Below are positions 1-6,815 of a stretch of 8,394 bases of DNA, piece by piece. Position 1 is the stretch's first letter; every line of letters begins with the position of its first letter. The DNA is from Fibrobacter sp. (GTDB lineage Bacteria; Fibrobacterota; Fibrobacteria; Fibrobacterales; Fibrobacteraceae), in contig JAFWRL010000005.1 in assembly GCA_017520105.1 (NCBI GenBank), positions 1-8,394 on the forward strand, in the 5' to 3' direction. The translations under genes and the position numbers were made by a program. A model generated the notes under the pieces. It was not told the origin of the DNA. It made no database searches and saw only the letters and a list, made by a program, of their open reading frames with translations.

Positions 1-2013
1 ACCGACATCCAGGAATACCTCGACACGAAAGACAGCCTCTACTACGCCGAACATCCGGATGAGAATAAGCCTAAAGACAACACGGCAAAGACCGCAGCCG
101 AAATCGCAGCAGGATTTCCGGTCAAGATATGTCTCCGCAACATCGCCTTCGAAAAAGGCAATATCATTTACCAAGACACAAAAGTCGGTTCCAAGTTCCA
201 CCTCAAGGATTTCTCGATCAACATTCCCGCCATCTATCTCGAAGACAACAAGACCGGCGTTGACGTCAGCCTCAAATTTGCTGATGGAGGCGATCTGAAA
301 GTCAAGGTCAACGCCAACATGGCAACATACGATTACAGTATCTTCCTGGACTTGAACCGTTTTGCACTCACCTGCATCAAGCCGTATCTTAACGACGCCC
401 TCAGCTACAAGGACCTCGAAGGATTCCTCTCAGCCGATATTTCCATCGCAGGAAACATCAATAGCATACTCGCCTCGAATATCAAGGGAGCTGTTTCCGT
501 CGATAACCTCGCCCTCACCGAACTCAGCGGCAAACAAATCGGCGCACAAAATATCCAAATCGGAATCAACAAGGCAAACCTCGCCGATAATGAATACATC
601 ATTGATTCTGCCGTTGTAGATGGACATCACTCTCATATCGACTTGTTCAAGGACGGCAAAACGAACTTCGACGTACTCCTCAAGACAAGCAACAAAAACG
701 CAGAAAATTCCGCTGGTGACTCGACAGCTGTAAAGACGGAAGAAAAACCAGAAACGGTCACTCAAGACGCTCCGAAACCGAAGGCGGAACCTGTTCCTGA
801 GCCAGTTTCAGCCGACGAAGCCAAGGTTGATTCAGCAAGCGCCACAGAAGAGTCCGACAAGCCGGCACCATCCAAGCCCCTCAAGGCCAAAATCAACAAG
901 CTTCTCGTCAAGAACTCCTACATCACCGTCACCGACCATACCATCATCCGCCCGTTCAATTACAAGGTGAGCGACATTACCGTCAGCGGCCAAAACATCA
1001 ACTACGACACACCCTGCAACGTGAATGTCACAGCATCATTCCCAGAAGGCGGAAGCATGTCGCTCAAGTACCATGGCGCCCTGAGCAACCTCAAGACGAT
1101 GGACATCTACATCAGCATCAAAAACCTCGCCCTCAAGCACTTTTCGAACTACTCGCTACACTACACGGCCTACCCTCTCAAGGCCGGTACGCTAGCCTTC
1201 GCAAGCGACAGCAAGATTGTCGATAGGAACCTCGACAGCAAGAACACCATCGACATCTACAACATCACCGTCGGCGACAAGGATAGCAAGATAGACCCGG
1301 AATACACTGTTCCGATGAAAATCGGCCTCTACATTCTCAAGGACAAAGACGACAAAATCCAGTTCGATATTCCGGTCAAGGGCAACCTGGACGACCCGGA
1401 ATTCTCTTACGGCAAGATTATCTGGAAGACCGTCGTGAACCTGCTCGTCAAAGTGGCGCTTTCCCCGTTCAAGCTGGTCGGCAACCTCGCCAGCGCAGGG
1501 GCTAGCGCACTGGGCATCAGCCTTGGCGAAAACGACGAAGTGCTGATTGACTCGAACAGCGATACATTCACGAGCGAACAGTACGCAAAGGCCATCAAGA
1601 TGACCGAAACCGTCCGAAAAGACCCGAAGTTCATCCTCACCTACACGCAGTATTACAACCCGCGCAAGACCGCCAGGGAATACAAGATTCAACAGCTCAA
1701 AATTGACTACTATAAAGAAACGAACAACAAGACCCAACTGAATGAACTGGATTATAGGGTCATCGAAGAGATCAAGGAAAGCAGCAAGGGATTCCAGGCC
1801 TACACCAAGGAACACTCCGCCGAAATCGACAAGAACTACATGATGAAAGTCCTTCCGCAGATGGCCGCAAAACGCAATGCGGACCTGCTGAAAGTGCTGC
1901 GCGAACAACCCGGCGTCACGAAAAACAACGTAAAAATCATCACGGCCCCGCGAGACCAGCTCCGCAGCTACAAAGGCAAACCGATGTACAAGGTGACCAT
2001 CGACGTGCAGTAG
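1..2013 (+). CDS. AsmA-like DUF748 family envelope protein, 5' truncated by window edge
   Basis: Frame 1 is open from the first base to the TAG at 2011-2013, giving 670 visible residues. The ATG at 319 is internal: in-frame coding with the same character runs upstream of it, so the true start lies before the window. The visible part is built of repeating amphipathic beta-strand stretches typical of AsmA-like proteins. An acidic, Pro/Glu/Lys-rich linker lies at about visible residues 230-296. The strongest family signature is at about 437-497: a VPMKIGLYILKD stretch, then DIPVKGNLDDPEFSYGKIIW, then a hydrophobic NLLVKVALSPF segment. This is the C-terminal DUF748 hallmark as I know it. About 170 charged, probably helical residues follow. 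AsmA-like proteins are usually anchored in the inner membrane, extend through the periplasm, and are implicated in lipid transport or outer-membrane homeostasis. The exact role here is unknown. Family call confident, function inferred. Confidence 0.88.
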   Translation, partial: TDIQEYLDTKDSLYYAEHPDENKPKDNTAKTAAEIAAGFPVKICLRNIAFEKGNIIYQDTKVGSKFHLKDFSINIPAIYLEDNKTGVDVSLKFADGGDLKVKVNANMATYDYSIFLDLNRFALTCIKPYLNDALSYKDLEGFLSADISIAGNINSILASNIKGAVSVDNLALTELSGKQIGAQNIQIGINKANLADNEYIIDSAVVDGHHSHIDLFKDGKTNFDVLLKTSNKNAENSAGDSTAVKTEEKPETVTQDAPKPKAEPVPEPVSADEAKVDSASATEESDKPAPSKPLKAKINKLLVKNSYITVTDHTIIRPFNYKVSDITVSGQNINYDTPCNVNVTASFPEGGSMSLKYHGALSNLKTMDIYISIKNLALKHFSNYSLHYTAYPLKAGTLAFASDSKIVDRNLDSKNTIDIYNITVGDKDSKIDPEYTVPMKIGLYILKDKDDKIQFDIPVKGNLDDPEFSYGKIIWKTVVNLLVKVALSPFKLVGNLASAGASALGISLGENDEVLIDSNSDTFTSEQYAKAIKMTETVRKDPKFILTYTQYYNPRKTAREYKIQQLKIDYYKETNNKTQLNELDYRVIEEIKESSKGFQAYTKEHSAEIDKNYMMKVLPQMAAKRNADLLKVLREQPGVTKNNVKIITAPRDQLRSYKGKPMYKVTIDVQ

Positions 2014-2033
2014 CGCGGCTTCGCCGAGTTGAG

Positions 2034-2047
2034 AGTAACTAGTTACT
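2034..2047. repeat. 14-bp perfect palindrome AGTAACTAGTTACT
   Basis: This perfect inverted repeat without a spacer lies between the DUF748 stop codon and the bidirectional terminator. It is too short and lacks the loop needed for a stable RNA hairpin, so it is more likely a protein-binding site or chance. No function can be assigned. Confidence 0.4.
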
Positions 2048-2052
2048 AGAAA

Positions 2053-2082
2053 AGGACGCCGGAATAACCGACGTCCTCTTTT
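2053..2082. terminator. Bidirectional Rho-independent terminator
   Basis: The arms AGGACG (2053-2058) and CGTCCT (2072-2077) pair. A C-A mismatch (2059/2071) separates them from a further CGG/CCG pairing (2060-2062 with 2068-2070) closing an AATAA loop. On the plus strand CTTTT follows. On the minus strand the stem is followed by TTTC. It sits between two convergent genes and can serve both the DUF748 gene and the nucleotidyltransferase gene. A weaker 5-bp hairpin (GCGAG 2100-2104 with CTCGC 2115-2119) lies between it and the nucleotidyltransferase stop. Confidence 0.75.
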
Positions 2083-2130
2083 AATTTTGCCTACAAATAG
2101 CGAGCAACGACTCACTCGCATTAAATTACT

Positions 2131-3054
2131 TTATTCGTGCACGATAGTACCCGCGAGGTTCTTGTCCGAGACCTTCACGCCATTCCAGAGAATCGCATCG
2201 CACACTTCGGAATTCTCAATAACGCAACCATCTCCAACCGACACGTTAGGACCGACCGTCGAATTCTTGATAACCACATTCTTACCAATGTAGCAGGGCT
2301 CGATAATTTCGGAACCTTCGAAATGGGGCGAATTTGACTTTGCTTCACGGCCAAGAATATGGGCATTCGTTTCAAGCAGCGTTTCAACGAGACCGCAATC
2401 CAGCCATTTCTGGACCGGAGCCGTGCGGAACTTGCAGCCACCTTGAATCATACGTTCAAGAGCATCCGTCAGCTGGAATTCACCCTTCGTGCGGATGTCG
2501 TTCTTCATGAGGTAGTTCAACGCTTCCTTGAGCGCCTTGACATCCTTGATGAAATAGATACCGACAATGGCCTCGTCAGACACGAACTCCTGCGGTTTTT
2601 CCACCAGGCGTTCAATACGGCCGTCCTTATCCGTCACCGCGACGCCAAAACGCTTGGGATCATCAACCTTGAACGTGTAAAGAACGTTTTCGGTAGCCGA
2701 GTTCAGAATGGACAAGTCCGCCTCGAAAAGCGTATCGCCCAAAATAATCAAAAGAGGTTCATCATCGTTTGCATACGGGAGCGCAAGGCTGACAGCCTCG
2801 CCAAGACCTTGAGGGTTGGATTGAACGACCGTGCGAACAGCGCCCCATTCCGATTTCTGCTTTAAATATTCATCAATAACAGAAGCCTTGTAACCCGTAA
2901 TAAAAATCGTTTCAGAAGGATTCAAAAACAGAGCATCATCGACAATCCAATCTATGATTGTCTTACCAGCAACAGGAAGCAAGCACTTAGGAAGATTTTC
3001 CGTGTATGGACGTAGGCGGAGCCCATTTCCAGCAACAGGAAGAACTATTTTCAT
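2131..3054 (-). CDS. Sugar-1-phosphate nucleotidyltransferase (NDP-sugar pyrophosphorylase) with C-terminal beta-helix
   Basis: This 307-residue protein is of the class that couples an NTP with a sugar 1-phosphate to give an NDP-sugar and pyrophosphate, supplying cell-surface polysaccharide synthesis in the cytoplasm. The N-terminal Rossmann-like domain begins with the nucleotide-binding loop GNGLRLRPYTENLPKCLLPV (residues 9-28), including R15 and K23. LGD at 105-107 supplies the probable metal-binding Asp. EKP (152-154), GEFQLTDA (191-198) and KWLDCG (216-221) match later signatures of the RmlA/GlmU-like superfamily. From about 247 the sequence becomes hexapeptide-repeat-like (CYIGKNVVIKNSTVGPNVSV), indicating a left-handed beta-helix that may trimerise or carry an acyl/acetyltransferase-like function. 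The usual G-T of the GxGTRLxP loop is replaced by G-L. Substrates cannot be read from sequence, so no gene symbol is given. The ATG at 3052-3054 has only a weak GGGA upstream. I see no convincing promoter. Confidence 0.9.
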   Translation of the reverse strand: MKIVLPVAGNGLRLRPYTENLPKCLLPVAGKTIIDWIVDDALFLNPSETIFITGYKASVIDEYLKQKSEWGAVRTVVQSNPQGLGEAVSLALPYANDDEPLLIILGDTLFEADLSILNSATENVLYTFKVDDPKRFGVAVTDKDGRIERLVEKPQEFVSDEAIVGIYFIKDVKALKEALNYLMKNDIRTKGEFQLTDALERMIQGGCKFRTAPVQKWLDCGLVETLLETNAHILGREAKSNSPHFEGSEIIEPCYIGKNVVIKNSTVGPNVSVGDGCVIENSEVCDAILWNGVKVSDKNLAGTIVHE

Positions 3055-3199
3055 TTACAATCCCTTTTTGAGTCGTGTATTCAAACACCCTAGCTTAAGG
3101 TAAAATATAAAAAATTTGTATTCAAAAAAAAGCATATACATTGTTTTTCTTCAGTTTTCATTCTATGTAAATGATGGTCCATCAAGAAGTTTCCTAAAC

Positions 3200-3228
3200 A
3201 AAAAACTCCATCCTTTCAGATGGAGTTT
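3200..3228 (-). terminator. Intrinsic terminator of the tRNA-Lys transcription unit
   Basis: A perfect 10-bp stem (AAACTCCATC at 3203-3212 with GATGGAGTTT at 3219-3228) closes a 6-nt loop. On the minus strand the hairpin runs into six T residues (complement of 3200-3205). It begins 2 nt after the 3' end of the downstream tRNA-Lys copy. Confidence 0.88.
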
Positions 3229-3230
3229 CG

Positions 3231-3303
<73 letters not shown>

Positions 3304-3446
3304 AAAAATCATTGGTCGCATTCCCGTCTTTCGATGGGAGCTATGTTGCAAAAATCAAAAGTCGCAGTTTCAAAGTTCGTTAGACGCTTAGCTTTGTCTG
3401 ACGCTTTTGTATTTTGCAGCACCTCGCCTTGCGGTTTGATGCTTAG

Positions 3447-3519
<73 letters not shown>

Positions 3520-3533
3520 ATTGTCGCTTGGAC

Positions 3534-3569
3534 GCGCACAATTATAGAAATAACAAAAATAAATGGCAA
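3534..3569 (-). promoter_or_regulatory. Sigma-70-type promoter for the tRNA-Lys pair with GC-rich discriminator
   Basis: On the minus strand a -35 box TTGCCA (3564-3569; 5 of 6 matches to TTGACA) is followed by a 17-bp spacer and a perfect -10 box TATAAT (3541-3546). The following discriminator reads TGTGCGCGTC. In well-studied bacteria a GC-rich discriminator is a hallmark of stable-RNA promoters under stringent (ppGpp) control. That control is inferred here. An AT-rich tract upstream (about 3580-3600) could act as an UP element. Confidence 0.82.
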
Positions 3570-3587
3570 GGGGAATGTGCGTTTTTT

Positions 3588-3616
3588 TTGAAAAATTTTA
3601 TATTCAGTCGTAAAAG
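3588..3616 (+). promoter_or_regulatory. Candidate promoter for xerD
   Basis: TTGAAA (3588-3593) and TAAAAG (3611-3616) are spaced by 17 bp, which would give a leader of about 50 nt. The -10 matches only 4 of 6 positions. A better -10 sequence, TATATT at 3599-3604, lacks a -35 at proper distance. The region lies back to back with the tRNA promoter. Confidence 0.35.
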
Positions 3617-3630
3617 AATCCAAACGACTG
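3605..3630. repeat. Inverted repeat CAGTCGT-N12-ACGACTG ahead of xerD
   Basis: Perfect 7-bp arms (3605-3611 and 3624-3630) flank a 12-bp AT-rich spacer. It overlaps the candidate -10 and start-site region of xerD, so it could be an operator or a 5'-leader hairpin. No T-tract follows, so it is not a terminator. Confidence 0.45.
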
Positions 3631-3672
3631 CCAAATACAGCGAGCGATCTAAGTTTTACCAACTATAAACCT

Positions 3673-4575
3673 ATGAGTCTCAATACCAATCGTCTAGACG
3701 CTTTTCTTTCGCACTTGGGTGTGGAGCGGAACCTTTCGCCCGCCACTATCCAGAGCTATCAAGAAGACCTGCGGCACTTTGTCGCATGGCTAGATGATTG
3801 CGGCATAGACCTCAAGGACTTGAAGCCAGAAAAGCTCGACGAATTCTTGACACTCACCGCCGGGCAAGTGGAGTACTCCCCCACGTCCGTCGCTAGGCAT
3901 TTTTCGAGCCTGCGCGGATTCCTCAAGTACATGCAGAACCAGGGCGAGTACGACTACAGCACGGAATCGATGCTCGCGACTCCAAAGCTCGGGCACTACC
4001 TGCCGCAGTACCTCACCCGTGAAGAAATCGACAGCGTTTTCGAAAGCGCCGCGAATGGCAAGAACCCGCTTCGCGATACAGCTTTGATAGAACTTATGTA
4101 CAGCGGCGGGCTGCGCATTTCGGAAGCGCTCGGGATTAAGCTTTCGCAAATCGATCTCGACAACGAATGGCTCACGCCGATTGGCAAGGGCAACAAGCAA
4201 CGCCTCGTGCCGCTCGGCAGCAAGGCAAAAGAAAATCTCCGTGCCTGGATTGAAGAAGGCCGTCCGCTCACGCACCCAAAAACAGATAATGTTATTCTAA
4301 ACGCTCACGGAAAGCCCATGACCCGAATGGGCGCTTGGAAAATCGTGCAGCTACACACATTGCACTTGAGCAAACAGGTTTCGCCGCACACGTTCCGCCA
4401 TAGCTTTGCCACGCACTGTCTAGAAGCCGGTATGGACTTGCGCGTTTTGCAAGAACTGCTCGGCCATGCCGACATCAGCACCACGCAAATCTACACGCAC
4501 ATCGACAAAGAATTCATCAAGCAGGAACACCGTAGTCACCATCCGCGGGAAATCGCAAGACTAGATTCCAACTAG
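3673..4575 (+). CDS. xerD: Tyrosine site-specific recombinase XerD
   Basis: This 300-residue protein has the usual XerC/XerD length. It has an N-terminal SAM-like core-binding domain (about 5-95) and a C-terminal catalytic domain (about 110-290). The complete catalytic set is visible: R148 in GGLRISEAL, K172 in GKGNKQRLVPL, H239 and R242 in SPHTFRHSFATH, H265 in LLGHADISTTQIYTH, and the nucleophile Y274. R148 and K172 fall at the same numbers as in E. coli XerD as I recall them. The GKGNKQRLVPLG strand, GRP, the SPHTFRH box and the terminal HHPRE favour XerD over XerC. XerD acts with XerC at dif to resolve chromosome dimers under FtsK control. Nothing nearby (integrase partner, att repeats, cargo) suggests a mobile integrase. 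No clear Shine-Dalgarno precedes the ATG. Confidence 0.9.
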   Translation: MSLNTNRLDAFLSHLGVERNLSPATIQSYQEDLRHFVAWLDDCGIDLKDLKPEKLDEFLTLTAGQVEYSPTSVARHFSSLRGFLKYMQNQGEYDYSTESMLATPKLGHYLPQYLTREEIDSVFESAANGKNPLRDTALIELMYSGGLRISEALGIKLSQIDLDNEWLTPIGKGNKQRLVPLGSKAKENLRAWIEEGRPLTHPKTDNVILNAHGKPMTRMGAWKIVQLHTLHLSKQVSPHTFRHSFATHCLEAGMDLRVLQELLGHADISTTQIYTHIDKEFIKQEHRSHHPREIARLDSN

Positions 4576-4577
4576 CA

Positions 4578-4612
4578 ACAAAACACGAATAAACTAAAAC
4601 AACGTGTTTTGT
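4578..4612. terminator. Hairpin between convergent xerD and radical SAM gene
   Basis: A perfect 10-bp stem, ACAAAACACG (4578-4587) with CGTGTTTTGT (4603-4612), has a 15-nt A-rich loop. The T-run lies inside the 3' arm instead of after it in the plus direction. On the minus strand the same sequence gives CGTGTTTTGTTGC. It starts 2 nt after the xerD stop and lies 39 nt from the radical SAM stop, so it may act in both directions, though it is not canonical. Confidence 0.55.
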
Positions 4613-4651
4613 GTTAAAAATACAGCAAAAACTTTGCCAGCATTGGCTACA

Positions 4652-5728
4652 TCACACGCCGGCGTCTTCGAGGCGTTTCACGTGGCAGTAGGCCAATTCC
4701 TTAGTTCGTTCATCTCTGAGATGTAGGCTGGAGCCTTCGCAGTAACGCCAATATTTGCATTTTTTGCATTCACCAATTCTCGCCCAGCTGCGGTCGCGCA
4801 TCACCTGGTAGCGATTCTGCCAAACATCCCACAAATCGTCTTTGTAGATGTTTCCCTGGATGTAGTCACCGCGCAAGCTCGGGCACGCCGAAATGCTCCC
4901 GTCGCAAAGCACCGACGCAATGTTCACGCCCGCCCAACAGAAAAACGGCTGATCGCGAACCACCTTTTCATAACTGCCCAGAAACCCTTCGCAATCGTAG
5001 TTCACATTCATGAGGTTCTGAGATTTCGCTTCGCGGATAAACTCAAAAGTTTGACGAAATTCCTCGTTTGAAAGCTGGAACAGCGGATTGTCTTTTGCTC
5101 GACCCTTCGGGAAAACGTTCGAGACTCTCCACCGCCTGACGCCGAGATTCAAAAGCAGGTTAAACAGCTGAGGCAATTCCTTGAGATTCTTTCTGTTCAC
5201 GCAAGTCATCACGTCGAACAAGATGCCATCGGTATGCGCAGCCATGTTTATCGCCCGTATGGCACGTTCAAAGCTGTGCGGATTTCCACGAAAATGATTG
5301 TGATTTTCTTCGAGGCCGTCCAGGCTGATTGTAAGCGATTTGAGCCCTGCATTCAAGAGTTTCGTATAACGTTCAGGCGTTAACGCCAAAGCGTTTGTCA
5401 CCATGCCCCACGGATAACCACGGGCCTTGATTTCCTTCGCGCATTCTTCAAGATCAGGGCGCATCAAAGGCTCGCCGCCCGTAATCACCACGGCAAAATC
5501 CTTAGGGTCAATATGCGGAGCGAGACTGTCCAAAATGTGCAAAAAATCTTCACGCGGCATGTCAGGAATTGCATCGACGACGCAATCGCTACCGCAATGG
5601 AGACAATGCAAATTGCAGCGCAACGTACATTCCCAGAAAAGGTACGTTAACTTGTGCGTTTTTGTTTCGCTATGGCGATAAAGGCGGTATGCCTCAAGAG
5701 CAAGTTTTTTCTTTAAACCAAGCTGCAT
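4652..5728 (-). CDS. Radical SAM/SPASM peptide-modifying enzyme of an rSAM/lipoprotein-type system
   Basis: With the ATG at 5726-5728 the protein has 358 residues. The 4Fe-4S/SAM motif CX3CX2C is C38-C42-C45, inside the stretch LFWECTLRCNLHCLHCGSDC (30-49), with extra Cys at 34 and 49. GGEP (84-87) is the SAM-binding motif, and ISLDG (134-138) fits the barrel. The C-terminal part (264-348) holds a SPASM domain: C264, C275, C282, then C321-X2-C324-X5-C330, then C348, enough for auxiliary clusters. SPASM enzymes commonly modify peptides. From memory, the N-terminal stretch resembles the TIGRFAM-defined 'radical SAM enzyme, rSAM/lipoprotein system' of Bacteroidetes. The adjacent upstream gene is a lipoprotein 53 bp away on the same strand, the likely substrate. 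A 24-codon extension to a TTG at 5798-5800 was rejected: it would overlap the lipoprotein gene and translate a simple repeat. No Shine-Dalgarno is visible before the ATG. Confidence 0.88.
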   Translation of the reverse strand: MQLGLKKKLALEAYRLYRHSETKTHKLTYLFWECTLRCNLHCLHCGSDCVVDAIPDMPREDFLHILDSLAPHIDPKDFAVVITGGEPLMRPDLEECAKEIKARGYPWGMVTNALALTPERYTKLLNAGLKSLTISLDGLEENHNHFRGNPHSFERAIRAINMAAHTDGILFDVMTCVNRKNLKELPQLFNLLLNLGVRRWRVSNVFPKGRAKDNPLFQLSNEEFRQTFEFIREAKSQNLMNVNYDCEGFLGSYEKVVRDQPFFCWAGVNIASVLCDGSISACPSLRGDYIQGNIYKDDLWDVWQNRYQVMRDRSWARIGECKKCKYWRYCEGSSLHLRDERTKELAYCHVKRLEDAGV

Positions 5729-5732
5729 TTTT

Positions 5733-5763
5733 AGACGAGAGACGAGAGACGAAAGACGAGAGA
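5733..5763. repeat. Tandem 7-bp repeat (AGACGAG x4 plus AGA) in the lipoprotein-rSAM gap
   Basis: The units are 5733-5739, 5740-5746, 5747-5753 (AGACGAA, one mismatch) and 5754-5760, followed by a partial AGA. It fills most of the 53-bp gap and ends 4 nt upstream of the radical SAM ATG, on the minus strand reading TCTCGTC units followed by TAAAAATG. It takes the place where a Shine-Dalgarno would lie. Tracts of this kind can change length by slippage. Confidence 0.9.
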
Positions 5764-5781
5764 TTTCAAAAGCACCTATTT

Positions 5782-6780
5782 TTACTTTTCCTCGTCGCAA
5801 GTACCGGTGAACATGCAGGGCGGGCCATAAACGGCAATCGGCTCATCAAAATTTAAAATTTCGTACTTGTCCAAAAATTCTTTTTCGCTTAATCTTACAT
5901 ATTCATTTTCATATACCTTATTGCCTTTTTCATCCGTGTCTATATAAAAAACCATACCATCGTCACAATATTTAATATAATCACTACTACCGCGATCTTT
6001 ATAACAAGGGATCTTCTTTTCTGGTTTCGGGAGAATCGTAATCGTATCATAACGGGCCTTGAATTCCGCTTCGTTATAGACCTTGCCGTCATCGCACTTG
6101 TATGTTTTATCTCTAATAACGACAACACCATATTTTGCACAAATTTGGTCACCAGAGCAACTAGGGATTTGCGTTTTCTCCGTTACCGATTCAACGCATG
6201 TCACGCCATTACAACTCAAAGTCGAATCGTTTTCTGATTTTACGCAAACGTTTGACACAACGCCGTACAACGGAACAGCCTCAAAGCCCTGACTAGAGCT
6301 GGACATTATCGGAACGCCGTACTTAGGCGCAATCATGCCTTTGCTGCTGGAACTCATTGGGACGCCATACTTGGGTGCAATAATCATGCCCGCACTACTA
6401 CTAAGTTCAGCCCCACAAACATCTGGCGGACAACCGTAAAGGTCTGCATTCTGGTCCAAGCTACTGGAACTTACTTTTTCCTTGACGGAACTTGAAGACG
6501 CGGCTACCGCGGAACTGGACGTTGCTGTTACAGAGCTGGAACTTGGATTCGGAGCGATTGCACTCGAACCAGGCTTTTGTTCCGAAGAACTAGGAGTCGC
6601 ATTTTCAACAGCGGAACTGGAGACAGGCGTGTTCGTTGCAGAACTCGAAGTGGGTTCAACATTTGTTCCCGAGCTTGAATTTGGCGTAATTTGCGGAGCG
6701 GTCGGCGTACTGTTATTGTCACATGCGTTCCAAAAAAATGCAGTCATCGCCAGCAAAATTTTTTTCCAATGCTTATACAT
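5782..6780 (-). CDS. Ser-rich surface lipoprotein with six Tyr-Gly motifs, candidate substrate of adjacent radical SAM enzyme
   Basis: This 332-residue protein starts with a lipoprotein signal: basic n-region MYKHWKK, hydrophobic ILLAMTAFF, then WNAC with C20 as the probable lipidated Cys. Trp at -3 of the lipobox is atypical. Residues 21-112 are a Ser/Thr/Pro/Ala linker with SSS or SSSS blocks, of a type I associate with Fibrobacter exported proteins. Residues 113-332 carry six Tyr-Gly motifs: LYGCP (Y115), KYGVP (Y138), KYGVP (Y154), LYGVV (Y172), KYGVV (Y217) and VYGPP (Y318). There are also many Cys, and two CDDG segments (229-232 and 272-275), each inside a short domain ending in an EF or EFLDKY motif. 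The gene has a near-perfect Shine-Dalgarno and is promoter-proximal in the operon with the radical SAM gene. Lipidation and the operon are inferred, as is the substrate role. I do not recognise an enzymatic domain. Confidence 0.85.
   Translation of the reverse strand: MYKHWKKILLAMTAFFWNACDNNSTPTAPQITPNSSSGTNVEPTSSSATNTPVSSSAVENATPSSSEQKPGSSAIAPNPSSSSVTATSSSAVAASSSSVKEKVSSSSLDQNADLYGCPPDVCGAELSSSAGMIIAPKYGVPMSSSSKGMIAPKYGVPIMSSSSQGFEAVPLYGVVSNVCVKSENDSTLSCNGVTCVESVTEKTQIPSCSGDQICAKYGVVVIRDKTYKCDDGKVYNEAEFKARYDTITILPKPEKKIPCYKDRGSSDYIKYCDDGMVFYIDTDEKGNKVYENEYVRLSEKEFLDKYEILNFDEPIAVYGPPCMFTGTCDEEK
6289..6390 (-). repeat. Two tandem 17-residue GMI-APKYGVP-SSSS units in the lipoprotein
   Basis: The units are residues 131-147 (6340-6390) and 148-164 (6289-6339). 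The shared core APKYGVP is identical in protein, but five of its seven codons differ, all at synonymous third positions. The motif has therefore been held constant while the DNA diverged. Confidence 0.85.
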
Positions 6781-6784
6781 TAAA

Positions 6785-6795
6785 CCACCTCCTTA
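6785..6795 (-). promoter_or_regulatory. Near-perfect Shine-Dalgarno of the lipoprotein gene
   Basis: The minus strand reads TAAGGAGGTGG. The AGGAGG core (6788-6793) lies 7 nt before the ATG. It fixes the start at 6780 and is far stronger than the ribosome binding sites of the other genes in the window, which suggests high expression. Confidence 0.88.
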
Positions 6796-6815
6796 TGAGA
6801 GATATTTTCTCCTTT

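Noticed and set aside
1192..2121. 309-codon open frame on the minus strand opposite the DUF748 gene
   Set aside because: It is the mirror of a strongly coding plus-strand frame with clear DUF748 signatures; its translation is rich in Val/Phe/Arg with no recognisable domain.
3055..3200. Promoter for the nucleotidyltransferase gene
   Set aside because: TTGAAT and TATATT are present on the minus strand but only 10 bp apart, and no other -35/-10 pair has acceptable spacing; I could not support a call.
3790..4275. 161-codon minus-strand open frame inside xerD
   Set aside because: It overlaps a complete recombinase with all catalytic residues, and shows no domain of its own.
5733..5763. CRISPR-like array
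   Set aside because: The units are 7 bp, contiguous and without spacers; it is a simple tandem repeat.
5729..5800. Longer radical SAM protein starting at TTG 5798-5800
   Set aside because: The extension would translate the 7-bp tandem repeat, overlap the lipoprotein 3' end and lack a ribosome binding site; the ATG at 5726-5728 gives the family-like N-terminus.
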